NCBI RefSeq assembly: GCF_000182925.2
Contig: NC_026502.1
Location: forward strand, 4,216,001-4,280,000
DNA: 64,000 nucleotides
Source of the DNA: Neurospora crassa OR74A
Taxonomy: Eukaryota; Ascomycota; Sordariomycetes; Sordariales; Sordariaceae
Direction: 5' to 3'
In this document: in pieces, positions 10,865 through 23,136 of the stretch
Layout of the letters: the number at the start of each line of letters is the position of its first letter
How positions within the stretch are numbered: the stretch's first letter is position 1
The notes under the pieces: model-generated
What the model was told of the DNA's origin: nothing
What the model saw: the letters and a program-made list of their open reading frames with translations, nothing else
The model's database searches: none
Program-made: the position numbers and the translations under genes

Positions 10865-11315
10865 CAAGGCTGTCGGATGCCAAATGAGCTTGGGCAGAGC
10901 ACAGAGTCAGTAGGCTGAGGGCAACAAAGGAATATGACAGCAACGACAATTACATGGAGGCATATGTGAGCTATCCGATCTCGGAATACACACAGTACAA
11001 GACATAACGGAAAAGACATTTATGAAGTTACCGACATAGGGCAGTCAACATACTGGAAAGCGAGTGTCGGAACGATACATAAGCTAATGGCGACAATGAA
11101 TTTATACCCCTTAACGATCATCATATTGCAAAGAAATGTCAATACCTACAAATTATCGTGGCATACCACAACGGTACCCAGAACCAGATATGCTCCTAGC
11201 TGCCGGTATCACCATATAAACCAGCCCCAGAAAGCCAACCAGAAAAAAAGACAAGCAGATCACGATCCAGACAGATGCACAGACAGTATGGGGGAAAAAG
11301 TTACAAAAAAAGAAA
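10865..11315. other. intergenic; Pol III terminator of the tRNA
   Basis: These 450 bases follow the HET stop. At the right end (about 11295-11313) the minus strand reads T-rich runs directly after the tRNA, a typical RNA polymerase III terminator. No gene is seen. Confidence 0.5.
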
Positions 11316-11401
11316 CGATCCGGATGGGACTCGAACCCACAACCTCAGTCTTATCCTCCCGATATTAGGAGGACCACACGATACCATTTCGCCACCGGAC
11401 C
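11316..11401 (-). tRNA. tRNA-Arg (anticodon CCU) with 14-nt intron
   Basis: Reading the minus strand from 11401 gives a full cloverleaf. The 7-bp acceptor pairs GGTCCGG with CCGGATC (discriminator G), followed by a short D stem, an anticodon stem TGGTC/GACTG with two G-U pairs, a five-base variable loop, and a T stem GTGGG/CCCAT around TTCGAGT. The anticodon loop is C-T-CCT-A. A 14-nt intron (about 11365-11352) sits one base 3' of the anticodon, the canonical place, and contains GGGAGGA, which can pair with the anticodon region as nuclear pre-tRNA introns do. The mature length is 72 nt. It decodes AGG. T-runs downstream on the minus strand give a Pol III stop. Confidence 0.95.
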
Positions 11402-11636
11402 GCTTGCTGTTGTTAGGAGTTGAGGTTGCAAAAAAGACTATACGTAGAAAGTCAAAAGTGGATAGTTGACACAACACAACAACAGCAATATGGCGCGCAT
11501 CCGGACAACAACACCAGACACCCTACAACCTGACATAACAAAAAGAGAAGATAACAACAATGTAATGAAAATGACCGCACTGTTAATTGATGTGAAGATC
11601 TTCTGAGATTTACTTGAATATCTGAATAAAAGGTCA

Positions 11637-13630
11637 CTAACAACGACCACAATACCCGCACTTTTCCGAACACGCCGTAAAGTCCTGTTCTGTGTCGTCA
11701 AACTCCCAAGGATCATCTTCTTCGCCGTCGGAGTAAGTTGTAAACATCTCGCGAGCAAATTCGTCTTCAGAATCGGCGTTTCGCCTAGGGACTTGATTTC
11801 CGTAGGTAAGAATCGAATAAACCATCCGCTTTCATTCATTCTGGTTCTTCTTTCTTCGTGAAGGTATCCGTTTGAGCAGCAATCCACTCTTTTCTGAGTG
11901 TGCAGGAAAGTACGCCGTCGCGGCCGTCGCCTTCTGTGTTGTTTTTGTCGCCATTGGTTTCTTTCCAGCCTTGGTGACGGATTTCGAGGGTGTCGAGGTT
12001 TTGGAAGCGGTGGATGACTTCGATCCTGATGGGTGTTGGCGTCTTGATGCATGTGGCCGGTTTGTCGCTTATATTTTCATCGTCCTCTCCATCGTCTTCA
12101 CCAGAGTCCTCCTCGCTTTTGCCGTCCAGAGGCACAACCCCCTTGCCCTCAACACCTTTCACTTTTCCCCCATTCCACTGCTCGTCCAATTTCCCCATGA
12201 TGTCCACCAACTTCCTCACCACCGCGGCTAACTTTGCCAATGTCTTATCCTTAGTGCGCTCCTTCTCCCACAGCTGGACATCAGGACGGACGTCCCGTAT
12301 CTCAATGTCGTTGGGAAAGAATTTGCCGCGCGTGTGGTAGGCGAGGATGAAGTTGGGAATCTGTGCGACCCAAAGGCGTGGGAGCTCCTCCTCGAGGGTG
12401 TTCTTGTTCTCACGAGCCTTGATGGAGCGGGTTTTGAGATCAAAGACTTGTGCTTGGGGGACAATGGGAGATGGGGAAGGGCCGTCAGGCCCGCTCGTTC
12501 GGATGGTGAGTGGAGGGAGAGGTGTTGAAGATTCAGGGATGGTAGGTGGATGGGAGAAGGAAGATGCGGTGAGATCACTCAAGTGGGTGTCTGCCTTGGT
12601 TGACTTCTTGGCCCGGTAACCGGACTTCACGGGCTTATCCCTAAATTGTTCCGCTATAGACGCGAGGTCACTGAAATCGATGTTGTCGAAAAGTGCCATC
12701 AGCTCATCCACGCTGGCGGTGGTGGGTTTGTCCTCATCAACAGCAGCAGCAGGGGCCGGACTGGCTTTTGGTAAGTCATCCTCACTCAAGTACCCATCGG
12801 CCTCGAATCTCACCAGGAAGCGCAACCCGCCAAACTGGTAGGTGATGAGCCTCTGGTTTACCCAGGATCCTTTTGCATCCTCTTCCCAAGTGGTGTACCT
12901 CTCTGGAAAGGTGTGGCCGTAGCCTTTGACATCAGGGATCACCTCTCTTGGTGAGTTCTCGCGGCGGATGAAGAAGATGGTGTTGCCGACCTTCTCGACC
13001 AAAAACCGGAAGGTCTTGTCCTGCCCGCGCACAAAGCGGAGCAAGTTGCCGAGTGTGCTGCCGCATGCGACGATGTCAAGATCGGGGACGAGCGAAGGCT
13101 TGGTTCGCAGTAAAGTGGCAATGGCCGGCTCAAAGGGATGGTTAGGATAGCGAGCGGCGTTGCGGTCGCGGTAGAACTTGCCGCTGTCTTGTTCGAGCTG
13201 AGGGGCTGTGGCTGGAGGTGTCCAGAGGGGGGGTTTGCCTTTTTGAGGTGAGTGGGTCTAAGTGTTAGTGCAAGTAGTGCCAGGTTTGATCAGAGGTGTG
13301 ACGATGGCTGCAATTGTCTGGGATAAGATGGCGTGATATAATGATAGAAAAAGCTGGAAAAAACTAACCAGGAATCAAGATCTCAGGCTTGGACAAATCA
13401 GTGCCCAGCCAGCTGTAGGAAGCAACAGCCTCACAGCCTTGGATGGTGGCCGAGTCTTGGTATTGAGTAGAAGCATCGTTAAGGTCGCTAACACGGATGG
13501 ATTGGATGAGTGGTCCGAGCGGCGGTGGTGGTGTTGCCGGCGCGGAAGAGGCTCGTTTGCCGTAGGAATTCCCTTTGCTCCGCCCTTGGGGAATGTACGC
13601 TTGGGCCTTTTGTTCCCAATAGGAAGACAT
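11637..13630 (-). CDS. conserved fungal protein of unknown function with Cys-rich tail in a shifted frame
   Basis: Exon 1 is 13630-13369 and exon 2 starts at 13238, after a 130-nt intron (GTTAGT donor, CTAAC branch). They encode MSSYWEQKAQAYIPQG, then KPPLWTPP, CGSTLGNLLRFVRG, NTIFFIRRENSPREVIPDV, GYGHTFPERYTTWE and FGGLRFLVRFEADGYL. From memory these belong to a family common in ascomycetes that some genomes label geranylgeranyl pyrophosphate synthetase; I see no prenyl-synthase DDxxD motif here and do not accept that label. The second exon's frame stops at 11838-11836 (554 residues). A different frame then runs 11831-11637 and encodes KRMVYSILTYG and a tail ending DFTACSEKCGYCGRC, which I recall as the C-terminus of this family. 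Either a poorly conserved intron (one in-phase candidate is GTACTT to AAAG just before CGGATG) or a small indel near a GAATGAAT duplication separates the two parts. Confidence 0.75.
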
Positions 13631-15022
13631 GATGGTCACTAAGAAGGAAAGAGTGATGGCTGTGTGCTCTGATGAGTGATGATGGCAACTATTGAAATGC
13701 TGAGGAAAGAACGATGTGAAAAAGACGCCTGCTAGTGACTAGAGAACACTGTCACGTCTTTTTCCTTCCACCTTTGGTTCTGAGGAAAACCTCTTCCCTT
13801 CCTCTCCCTTTAAACAATCCACCTTACACGACTCCCAATCTTCAGTTGTCCGTCAACACCCATCAAACATCATGACTCCCACCCGTCCGTCTATCTCTGG
13901 TCCGCGTTCCACGACACCATCTCCCGGTCTGCTCCTCCTCTGTTTGAAGCCTGCATTTGACGTCAATTCACATGCATGTGCCCTCGGCAGCCAACCGACT
14001 GCGGAAGAAGAGAAAACGCCTCGCCTCGCAACGCTGGCCCGGGCCGCTGATTTGGCGACCATCATCCACTGAAAATGCCTTGGAGGTCAACACCACCTAG
14101 GCCGCTCGCGATTTGGGGGCCAAAATGCACACTTGTAGTGGGGTAATCATGTCAGGACACAGCGGTTGGACGCACCGGCTAGAGGTACCTAGAGGTAACT
14201 GGACGTGTATCATGTACGGGACCCCCGCGTCTGCCTTCTTCGACTCTGCATCCCCGCCATCCAGACCACTGGTCATGCTCCGGACCGACTGGGCTCTTTG
14301 CATTCGGCATGGCGGCCAGATTGTTGACCATCGATGAAACTGCAGTGCCTCAGCCTCTCGAGATGTGTCGGGTGGTCCCGTCGTCCTATCATGCTCCCGC
14401 TCTGCGTTCCCAAAACCCGCGATCGCAAATCACGACCATGGTGCACGACATGCCTTCATGCAAGAGGCCAACTGCCAGCGCATCGACCCTTGTTGATACA
14501 TCGCAACCCTCAATCAACGCTCGTTTGCACTACACAAAGCCTGATTTGATGGCCCTGATATGGTACTCGCGGGAAAGGATGCCCTTCCGTCGGGTGTCTT
14601 GGTCGTCATGCATCATCATCCTGTAGTAAGCCCCCGATACGGGGCGACTGTAGGTAGAAGCGCCGTGCTCACGACTTCGATACCACTCGACCGGTTACAG
14701 AGACCTTGGCCTCCTGCCTGAGGTGATCTTGGACTTGGATGTTGGGCGGATTTACGTGGTCATCATGGCCAATCACAGTTTCCAGTGCTGGAGACGGCGA
14801 TGTCTTCCTGTTGAAGACAAGCAGAGTACAAGTCCCCCCGAAATCCTCGTCATATCTGTATTTCACCTCCTCTTTCCTGGAGCTATCACTTGCATTATAC
14901 TCCTATTTGAAAGAACTTACAACACCAAATTGCCTCAAACCAAGTACAATTGCTTCACCACGCTGCCAAAGACGTCCATCTCCCACACTTGATCCTCCGT
15001 TCGGCATCTGCACCAGCTCAAC
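13631..15022. other. divergent intergenic region
   Basis: About 1.4 kb lies between the start of the conserved fungal gene (minus) and the helicase/AAA+ gene (plus). Pyrimidine-rich stretches occur at 13755-13810, fitting a fungal promoter. The open frames seen have no motif. No repeat or RNA gene is seen. Confidence 0.5.
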
Positions 15023-18000
15023 ATGGCATCAACCGTACGCCAAACCCGGCTCAAAACCATCTTCAAGGCCATAGTTCTTGGTGAGCGCAAGGTCAACAGC
15101 TCTCATGATGCGCAGCTCTTCCTTGAAGCTGTACGGTCTCAAGAGCCTCCAAGCGCGTGCGTCGAGATGATAGTTTCTCATCCAGCTGGCCTGGATGCGG
15201 TCCGAAACTCGGTCCGGAGCAACCTGTCTGAATCCTTCATCCTGTCACACACCCTACCCTTCTTGGAATTCTTGTCCGACCCCGGCATCAAATCTCTGGC
15301 TGATGGCGAACTGCTTGCCCAACTGCTTATCGTCGTCGCCAACCCGCCCACCCTCTGGAAAGTCCTAGTGAAACTCTTCAACGGCCATCAGCTGCCTCCG
15401 GATAAAGTTCGCGCTTTTGCATGGCTTGCGCTGGAGCTCCTGTCACTCCCTCTACACGCCGACGTTGATGTGCTGGAGGAGGTACAGGCCATCGTTGAGG
15501 AAAAAAGCCTCCTCAAAGCCCAAGACCATTCTGCTCGCGAGCTTGGGTATCGCCTCGAAAAGGTCCTGCAACTACGCTCCTCATCCAAGCCTTCCGTGCA
15601 GGCGGCCAATGGTCCGGGCGGACGTCATGACAATGATTGTGATGTCTTCAGGAAGATTGCCATCTATCCTACCACCGATGAGTTCCTGTCAAACCAACAG
15701 CCCTTCTATCGAACAGCATTTGAGGTTGCCGAGAGTCCGTTAGACAGACGTCCGGCTATTCATCTGGACAACCAGTTCCGCTTGCTAAGGGAGGACATGC
15801 TGGCCGAACTACGGGACGACCTTCAAGCGGCCATGGACACCAAAAAGACGAAAAAGTCTTCACTCACCATTGGCAAGCTGCAACCCGTGGCTCTGGATCT
15901 GACGGATATAAACCCATCTGGAAAGGGACTAAAATTCAAGCCGTGCACCCTCCTGGTCCGCTGTTACCACGGCTTGGGGTTTCTAAACAAAATGGATCCA
16001 GAAACGCTAAAGAAATATCTCAGGGAAAATCCACGCTTTCTCAAGCATCAATCGTTCGGTGCTTTGACGCGAGGGAAGGAGGTCATTGCCTTTGCCTTTG
16101 TTGATCGAGACAGAAACAATGAGCTCCTTTTTGAGTCTCCCCCCATTGTATGCCTTCAATTTGCCGACCCTAGCAGCCTCAAGAGAGCATTGCTGGCGCT
16201 TAAAATGCCAAACGCCCAGGATGTCGTTCAGTTTACCTTGGTCGACACGCCCGTGTTTGCCTATGAGCCTGTCCTAGCTGGCCTGCAAGCGATCACAGAG
16301 CTTCCATTGCAGGACCTTCTCATCAATCCTTCAGGTGCCAGCTTGGCTTTCGCCGGGATACCGAAACTGCAGACCTTTGTATCGGCACTCAAGTCAGCAA
16401 GATCGAGAATGGTGATGGGCGAGGGCGAAGCTGTGCGCATAGAGGAATCTATCACTGTCGATCTGGCCCAGCTCGAATCGATTCTCCATGCCTTGACCAA
16501 GCCGATAACCCTCATTCAAGGACCCCCAGGTAAGTTTGAATCAATAACGGAATTGTATTAAGACAAGGACATGTGCTGATGCGTTACGTAGGTACGGGAA
16601 AGTCGTTCATTGGTGCACAAATTGCCAAATACTTGCACAAAGCTGGGCAACGCATTCTCGTCCTCAGCTACACAAACCATGCCCTTGACCAGTTTCTAGA
16701 GGACCTGCTCGACGTCAAGATCCCGGAGCAGGATATTGTCCGCTTGGGAGCCAAGGCCAAGTCCACGGTCAGGGTGGTCCCTCTACTTCTTTCGGAACAA
16801 AAGGGTGGTTATCGGCGTACTCGGGATGCTTGGGGGATGATCGATCTCCTAAGGCAAAAAGCCGCATCTTCCGCTCAGGAGCTTCAAACCGCCTTTAAAA
16901 CCTATGGGAAGGTTCGCGCTGGTTGGGCCGAAGTCTCGGAGTTTCTTGAATTCCTAGACGACCCGCACCCCTTTTATGAAGCCCTTCTTGTTCCCACCGA
17001 AAACAGTGGCTGGACGCGGACAGGGAAAAAGGGAAAACAGGCAGGACCGGACTATCTCTTTCAGCGGTGGGTCAAAGGAGACGACCCCGGCATCTTTAAG
17101 ATGCAAATTCCCGAGACTTCACACGTTGTTTGGCAAATGTCTCTTCCCGAGCGACTAAGCCATCTGGATAGGTGGACCAAAGAGCTGGTCGAAGAGCGCC
17201 TGGCGACTATTGAGGAGCTTGCTCGGCAATACAACGAAGCCCAGAGCAAAGTTGACGCCCAGTTCAATGACGCGGATGCACATACCATGCGTCAGAAGAG
17301 AGTTATTGGCTGTACCACCACGGGCGCTGCCAAGTATTCGAGTCTCATCCGGGCCGCCACACCTGATGTGATTCTCGTTGAGGAAGCAGGCGAGATCTTG
17401 GAGAGTCACGTACTCACCGCCCTTGCCCCCTCGGTGAAGCAGTTGATTCTCATTGGTGACCACAAGCAACTCAGACCAAAGATCAACAACTACGCTCTTT
17501 CTGTGGAAAAGGGTGACGGCTATGATCTGAACCGGTCCCTGTTCGAACGCCTTATTATGCAAGGTGCACCTCATACTACCCTGCAAAAGCAACATCGCAT
17601 GGTTCCGGAGATCTCCATGATACCGCGCGCGTTAACCTACCCGGATCTACTTGATGGCCCCAAGACGAGTGGCAGACCGCGGATCCGCGGGCTCCAAGAC
17701 CACGTTGTGTTCGTGAATCACGGAAAGCTGGAAGATACAGACAAGGGCCTCCGAGAACGCCGTGATCCCGGAGCGAAAGAGAGCAAGAAGAATACGTTTG
17801 AAGCTCAAATGGTTCTCGAGTGTATCAAGTTCTTTGGCCAGCAAGGCTACTCCGCTGACAAAATTGTTATCCTCACGCCATATCTGGGGCAGCTCCGAGT
17901 TCTTCAAGATCTATTACGAGAGAACCAGCACGATCCGGCACTGAGTGAAATGGACAAGTTGGAGCTTCTGAGAGCTGGTCTTTTGAGTAAGGCGGCCGCC

Positions 18001-21000
18001 AAAGTTGATGAGAAGCCCCTTCGTGTGTCCACAATTGGTAAGTCTCTGCTATGATGTACACCTTGTGGGAATTGATATTCCTCTTTGTTGTCATCGTCCT
18101 CCAAACACAAACTTTGCAGCTGCTAACGGCGGAGTAGACAACTACCAGGGCGAGGAAAATGACATTGTCATTGCTTCACTTACACGGAGTAATGAGTCAG
18201 GTGATATCGGATTTATGTCAGCCCCGGAGCGTCTGAACGTCCTTATTACCAGAGCAAGGAACTGTCTGGTGCTAATCGGCAACATGGGCACCTTCATGAG
18301 CAGCAAGAAGGGCGGGTCGACCTGGCGTCCGTTCTTTGAATTGATGAAAAGCCGTAATCATCTGTACGACGGTCTTCCTGTCAGGTGTGAAAAACACCCC
18401 GAAAAGACCGCTCTCTTGAAGGAGCCCATCGATTTCATGAAGTTCTGTCCCGATGGAGGATGTACAGAGCCATGGTAAGTGTCACTCTTCGGATACGCCA
18501 ATTGCATTACCCTGCTGACTTTGTCGCTAGTGACGCAATACTTAAATGCGGAATGCACAAGTGCAAATCCCGTTGTCATCGTGTTGTTGATCACAGCCAA
18601 GCTCCGTGCCATGAAATCATGGTCAAGACGTGCGAAAGAAACCACAAGCTCAAGGTGAGCTGTGACAGGCAGAAGGATAACTGCCGCGAGTGCATCAAAG
18701 AGGACAAAGAGCAAGAACGAAGGATCAAAAGAGACCTCCAACTTGAAGAAGATCGTTTGCGCAAAGAAGAAGCCCACCGCAAAAGTCTTCAAGAGCTCGA
18801 TGATGAGCTCGATCATCTGCGCCGAATCAACAAATATTTGTCAGATGAGCAGGTTAGAGAACAGACACTAGAACAGCGCCGCCAGGAGGTTGCAGCCCTG
18901 AAAGATGCCCAAATACGGGCACAAGAACAGGCAGAAAAACGGGTTGAGATAACTCGCCGGGTTGCTGAGAAAGCCAAGCGTCGGGCCGAGCAAAATACCA
19001 ACGGGGGAGAAAAGGCTGATCCGCAAGATCCGCTCAGTGACCTTCCTGATACCGCCGAGGGCGAGTGGAAGTATCTCAAGGAGCTTGAAGGGGCATCCAG
19101 TAAGCCAATGGACACGCTCATGTCCATGATAGGGCTAGAAGAGGTCAAGCAGAAGTTCCTAGACATCAAGTCCAAGGTCGACACGGCCGTTCGTCAGGGT
19201 ATCTCCCTTAGCAAGGAGCGTTATAGCTGCTCTATGCTGGGGAATCCTGGCACAGGTTAGTTCTCTCTGTTTCTCATCTAGGAACATACACATTCTAACA
19301 AACGCTCCAGGGAAAACCACTGTTGCGCGACTCTATGCCGAGTTCTTGTCTGATGTCGGGGTAATTCCTGGACACTGTTTCAAGGAAACCACAGGCGCAG
19401 GGTTAGCTAATCTAAGGGTAGACGGCTGTAAGAAGCTGATTGATGAGATTCTCAACGAAGGTGGAGGAGTACTCTTCATCGACGAGGCGTACCAGCTCAC
19501 ATCTGGTAATAACCCTGGCGGTGGGAGCGTGTTGGATTATCTCCTGGCCGAAATCGAAAACCTAAGAGGCAAGGTTGTCTTCGTTCTCGCCGGCTACAAC
19601 AAGCAGATGGAGAGCTTCTATGCCCACAACCCGGGCCTTCCCAGCCGCTTCCCGGTTGAGATGAAGTTCGCAGACTATACGGACGACGAACTGCTCCGAA
19701 TCTTCGAACTCAAGGTCAATCACAAGTACAGTGGCGCCATGGATTGTGAGGATGGCCTTCAAGGGCTGTACTGTCGCATAATCTCAAGGAGAATTGGCTA
19801 CGGTCGCGGCAAAGAAGGCTTTGGAAATGCACGCACGGTCGAGAACACATTGGACATCATTTCTACACGACAGGCGAACAGGATAAGGCGGGAACGCAAA
19901 GCCAAGAAGCCGGACATTGACGATCTCTTTTTCACCAAGGAGGATCTTATCGGTTCTGAACCTGCTGAAGCTCTACAGAAGTGCCATGCCTGGAAGAAAC
20001 TGCAGAATCTTATCGGTCTTGCCTCCGTCAAGGAAGCCGTCAAAGCGCTTGTCGATAGCATCCAGCAAAACTACAAGAGAGAGTTAGCCGAGCAGCCGCC
20101 CATTCAGTACTCCCTCAACAAGGTTTTCCTTGGGAATCCGGGAACGGGAAAGACGACGGTAGCCAAGTTATACGGAGAGATCCTCGTTACACTCGGATTA
20201 CTTTCCAAAGGTGAAGGTAATGTACCCTTCGTACTTTGCCGATCCAGATTGTCCGCGCTAACTAATTGTTCCCCAGTGGTCGTCAAGAACCCGTCTGATT
20301 TTGTCGGCGGCGCCCTTGGGCAGTCCGAACAGCAAACCAAAGGTATCCTCGCTGCCACTTTGGGTAAAGTCCTCGTCATCGACGAGGCTTATGGTCTCTA
20401 TGGAGGGGGATCTACTTCTGACCCATACAAGACGGCCGTCATAGACACCATTGTGGCAGAGGTCCAAAGCGTACCGGGCGATGACCGGTGCGTGTTACTG
20501 CTTGGGTACAAGGACCAGATGGAGAACATGTTCCAGAACGTCAACCCAGGACTTGCCCGCCGGTTTCCTATTGCTTCAGGATTCAACTTTGAAGATTTCT
20601 CGGATGAGGAGCTCCGCAAGATCTTTGATCTCAAGATCAAGCAGCAAGGATATCTTGCTTCTCCAAAGGCAACGGCTGTGGCATTGGACATCTTGAAGAG
20701 GGCACGGAACCGGCCAAACTTTGGCAACGCTGGTGAAATTGATATCTTGCTGGACGCTACAAAGGCCCGTCATCAGCGACGGTTCTCGAAGGGGCAAGCA
20801 CATTCAGAGACGCTTGAGCCTCAAGATTTCGATCCAGACTTTGACAGGGCGTCGAGGTCGGAAACCAACATCCAGAAGCTTTTCGAGGGCTCAGTGGGCT
20901 CTGAGGATGTTGTCACTCTTCTGGAGCGTTACCAGGAGACCGTACGAACGTTCAAGTCCCTGGACATGGATCCAAAGGAGAATATCCCATTCAACTTCCT

Positions 21001-22279
21001 CTTCAGAGGGCCTCCAGGAACCGGCAAGACTACCACTGCCAAGAAAATGGGCAAGGTCTTTTATGACATGGGCTTCTTGTCGACCGCTGAGGTGGTTGAA
21101 TGTTCTGCCACTGACATGATCGGCCAGTACGTTGGGCAGACTGGCCCGAAGGTGACTAGCCTTTTGGACAAGGCGCTTGGGAGAGTCCTATTCATTGACG
21201 AGGCGTATCGACTGGCCGATGGACCGTATGCCAAGGAGGCGATGGATGAGCTGGTTGATTCTGTTACCAAGGACCGGTACTACAAGAAGCTGATTATCAT
21301 CCTCGCGGGCTACGAGGCGGACATCAATCGGTTGATGTCAGTCAATACTGGCCTAACATCCCGTTTCCCTGAGGTGGTCAACTTCCGAGCGCTGTCCCCA
21401 GAAGAATGCATTCAACTGCTTAGCAAACTGCTTGAGAAGCAACAAGATGCCCTTAAGTCCAAAGGCAAGGAGCTGGACCTCTCCTGCTTGACGAACCCGA
21501 AACCTGCCTTCAAGAAATCGATGGTGTCCTACTTCGCTGAGCTAACCACGCAATCCAACTGGGCCAGCGCACGTGATGTCCAGAGCCTCGCGAAGAACAT
21601 GTTCAACAGAGTCCTGCGCTGCAAGGAAGGCTTGGCGAGGGGGTGCATCGTGCTCACAGAGGAAATCATCAGGCAGGAACTTGAGGCGGTCATGACTGAG
21701 CGGGCTTCGCGGAGCAATGCCGCGGCGGCAGCAAGTGGCGCGCCAACTGGATTGCCTGATGCCTTGCAGCAGTTCTTCCAGCCTCCACCTCAAACGCGGC
21801 CACCACCGTTCAACATCTCCACGGCCACTTCCACTTCATTTGCACAAGAGCAATCCCGCGTCGTCGAAGAGATATTCTCGGAAGATGAAGAGGAAGATCA
21901 GGAGCCTGCGCCCGCTCCCGTGGAGATGAGAAAGGAAGCAGCCGACTCCAACTCCAAGTACGGAGCCCAGCGCGACGCAGGAGTGAGTGACGCAGTCTGG
22001 GAGCAGCTTCAGCGCGATCGTAAGGCCGAGGAGGAGCGGGAAGAGGAATATGAGCGACTGAAGGAGGAAGCGAAAAAGGCTTCGGATGCGGCCAGGGACA
22101 GAATCTTGAAGAAGCTATTGGAGGAAGAAGCGAGGAGGAAGAAGGAGGAAGAGATGCAGATGAAGTTGAAGATGATGGGAGTTTGTCCGGTGGGGTATCA
22201 TTGGATTAAGCAATCAGGCGGGTATAGGTGCGCTGGAGGAAGCCATTGGATGAGTGATGCTGATCTGGGGATGAAGTGA
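15023..22279 (+). CDS. UPF1-like helicase / NFX1-type Cys-rich / triple CbxX AAA+ fusion protein
   Basis: Six exons are inferred: 15023-16529, 16592-18037, 18138-18474, 18531-19255, 19311-20216 and 20277-22279. All junctions keep frame and five short introns (55-100 nt) carry CTAAC/CTGAC-like branches, giving 2307 residues. Residues 1-490 have no clear motif. A superfamily-1 helicase follows: Walker A GPPGTGKS (about 500), SYTNHALDQFL, ILVEEAGEILESH, GDHKQLRP, QHRMVPEIS, and DNYQGEENDIVIASL with NVLITRARNCLVLIG. A Cys/His-rich stretch (about 1075-1165, GGCTEPCDAILKCGMHKC) resembles the NFX1 zinc-finger region, followed by a charged coiled coil. Three CbxX/CfqX-type AAA+ modules then have NPGTGKTT (about 1335), NPGTGKTT (about 1614) and GPPGTGKTT (about 1884), each with an IDEAY Walker B. 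A second coiled coil and a terminal GYHWIKQSGGYRCAGGSHW motif close it. Such giants recur in fungi; the substrate is unknown, RNA or protein remodelling being likely. Confidence 0.92.
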
Positions 22280-23136
22280 CTTGGGGTTGGGAGACGGACA
22301 GACAGGCACTTTCGACAGGATATGTGATCTGGAGGCTGGCTTGGGGAGGACGAATGGCGCAGGACCATGGAAGGCTGATAGGACACTCGATTTTTGACGG
22401 CCTTCCGCCATCTTTTTCATGTTTCATTTATGCGATGAAGATATTCAAACTATTTCTCTATACGAAGATCTGCTCCAATTTCCCAGCATGCGTACAGTAC
22501 TGTTGTAAAGCGATCCAGAAATATTGTGCAAATATCCCATTCTCGTCAAATCGGAACAGAGATGACGGGAGATGGTTCAGCACCTTGTACAGGGTCTTTA
22601 TAGTGGGAACGCTGCTGTAGCGTGCTGCGGCCCCACGTTTCAGTGTGGCATTCCGCATTGTATGTAAGTGTTAGCGCTGCTCCCCGTACAAGCTGATCAT
22701 AGGCGCTGTTCGCTAACGCATCTTGTAGTAATATCTCAATCCTCATGTTCAAACAACGACGATGGTACTCCCATTCTGCAGCAGACAGCGATGGAATCTG
22801 CAACATATTACTATAGTCTATCACCTCATTCACGTCGGTTTAAAGCTTATCATTCTTCCCCCGCGAAAGTCTTTGTTAGCAGACAAATTCTTAGGAGTTA
22901 CTTTGGCAATCAACGTCTGCCTCATCTCTAAGATGGTTTTCACCCATCTTAATCACGATCGGAATGCCAGGAAGACGCCCGATATACTTACTTATCTCGA
23001 GTATACCTCTAGTCACCGTAAGAAAAGATCCTAGTCCAGTAAAGTATTCCAATAAAATATGATACACATCCTAGCGCCCTATCCAGTCACATGCCAGGCT
23101 CGTTTTGTCCAAGTTATGCTCATTCCGCTTCTTCTC
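22280..23136. other. intergenic region between convergent genes
   Basis: These 0.86 kb hold the 3' regions of the helicase gene (plus) and the sugar transporter (minus). The sequence is AT-richer from 22400 on. No supported gene or repeat is seen. Confidence 0.5.
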
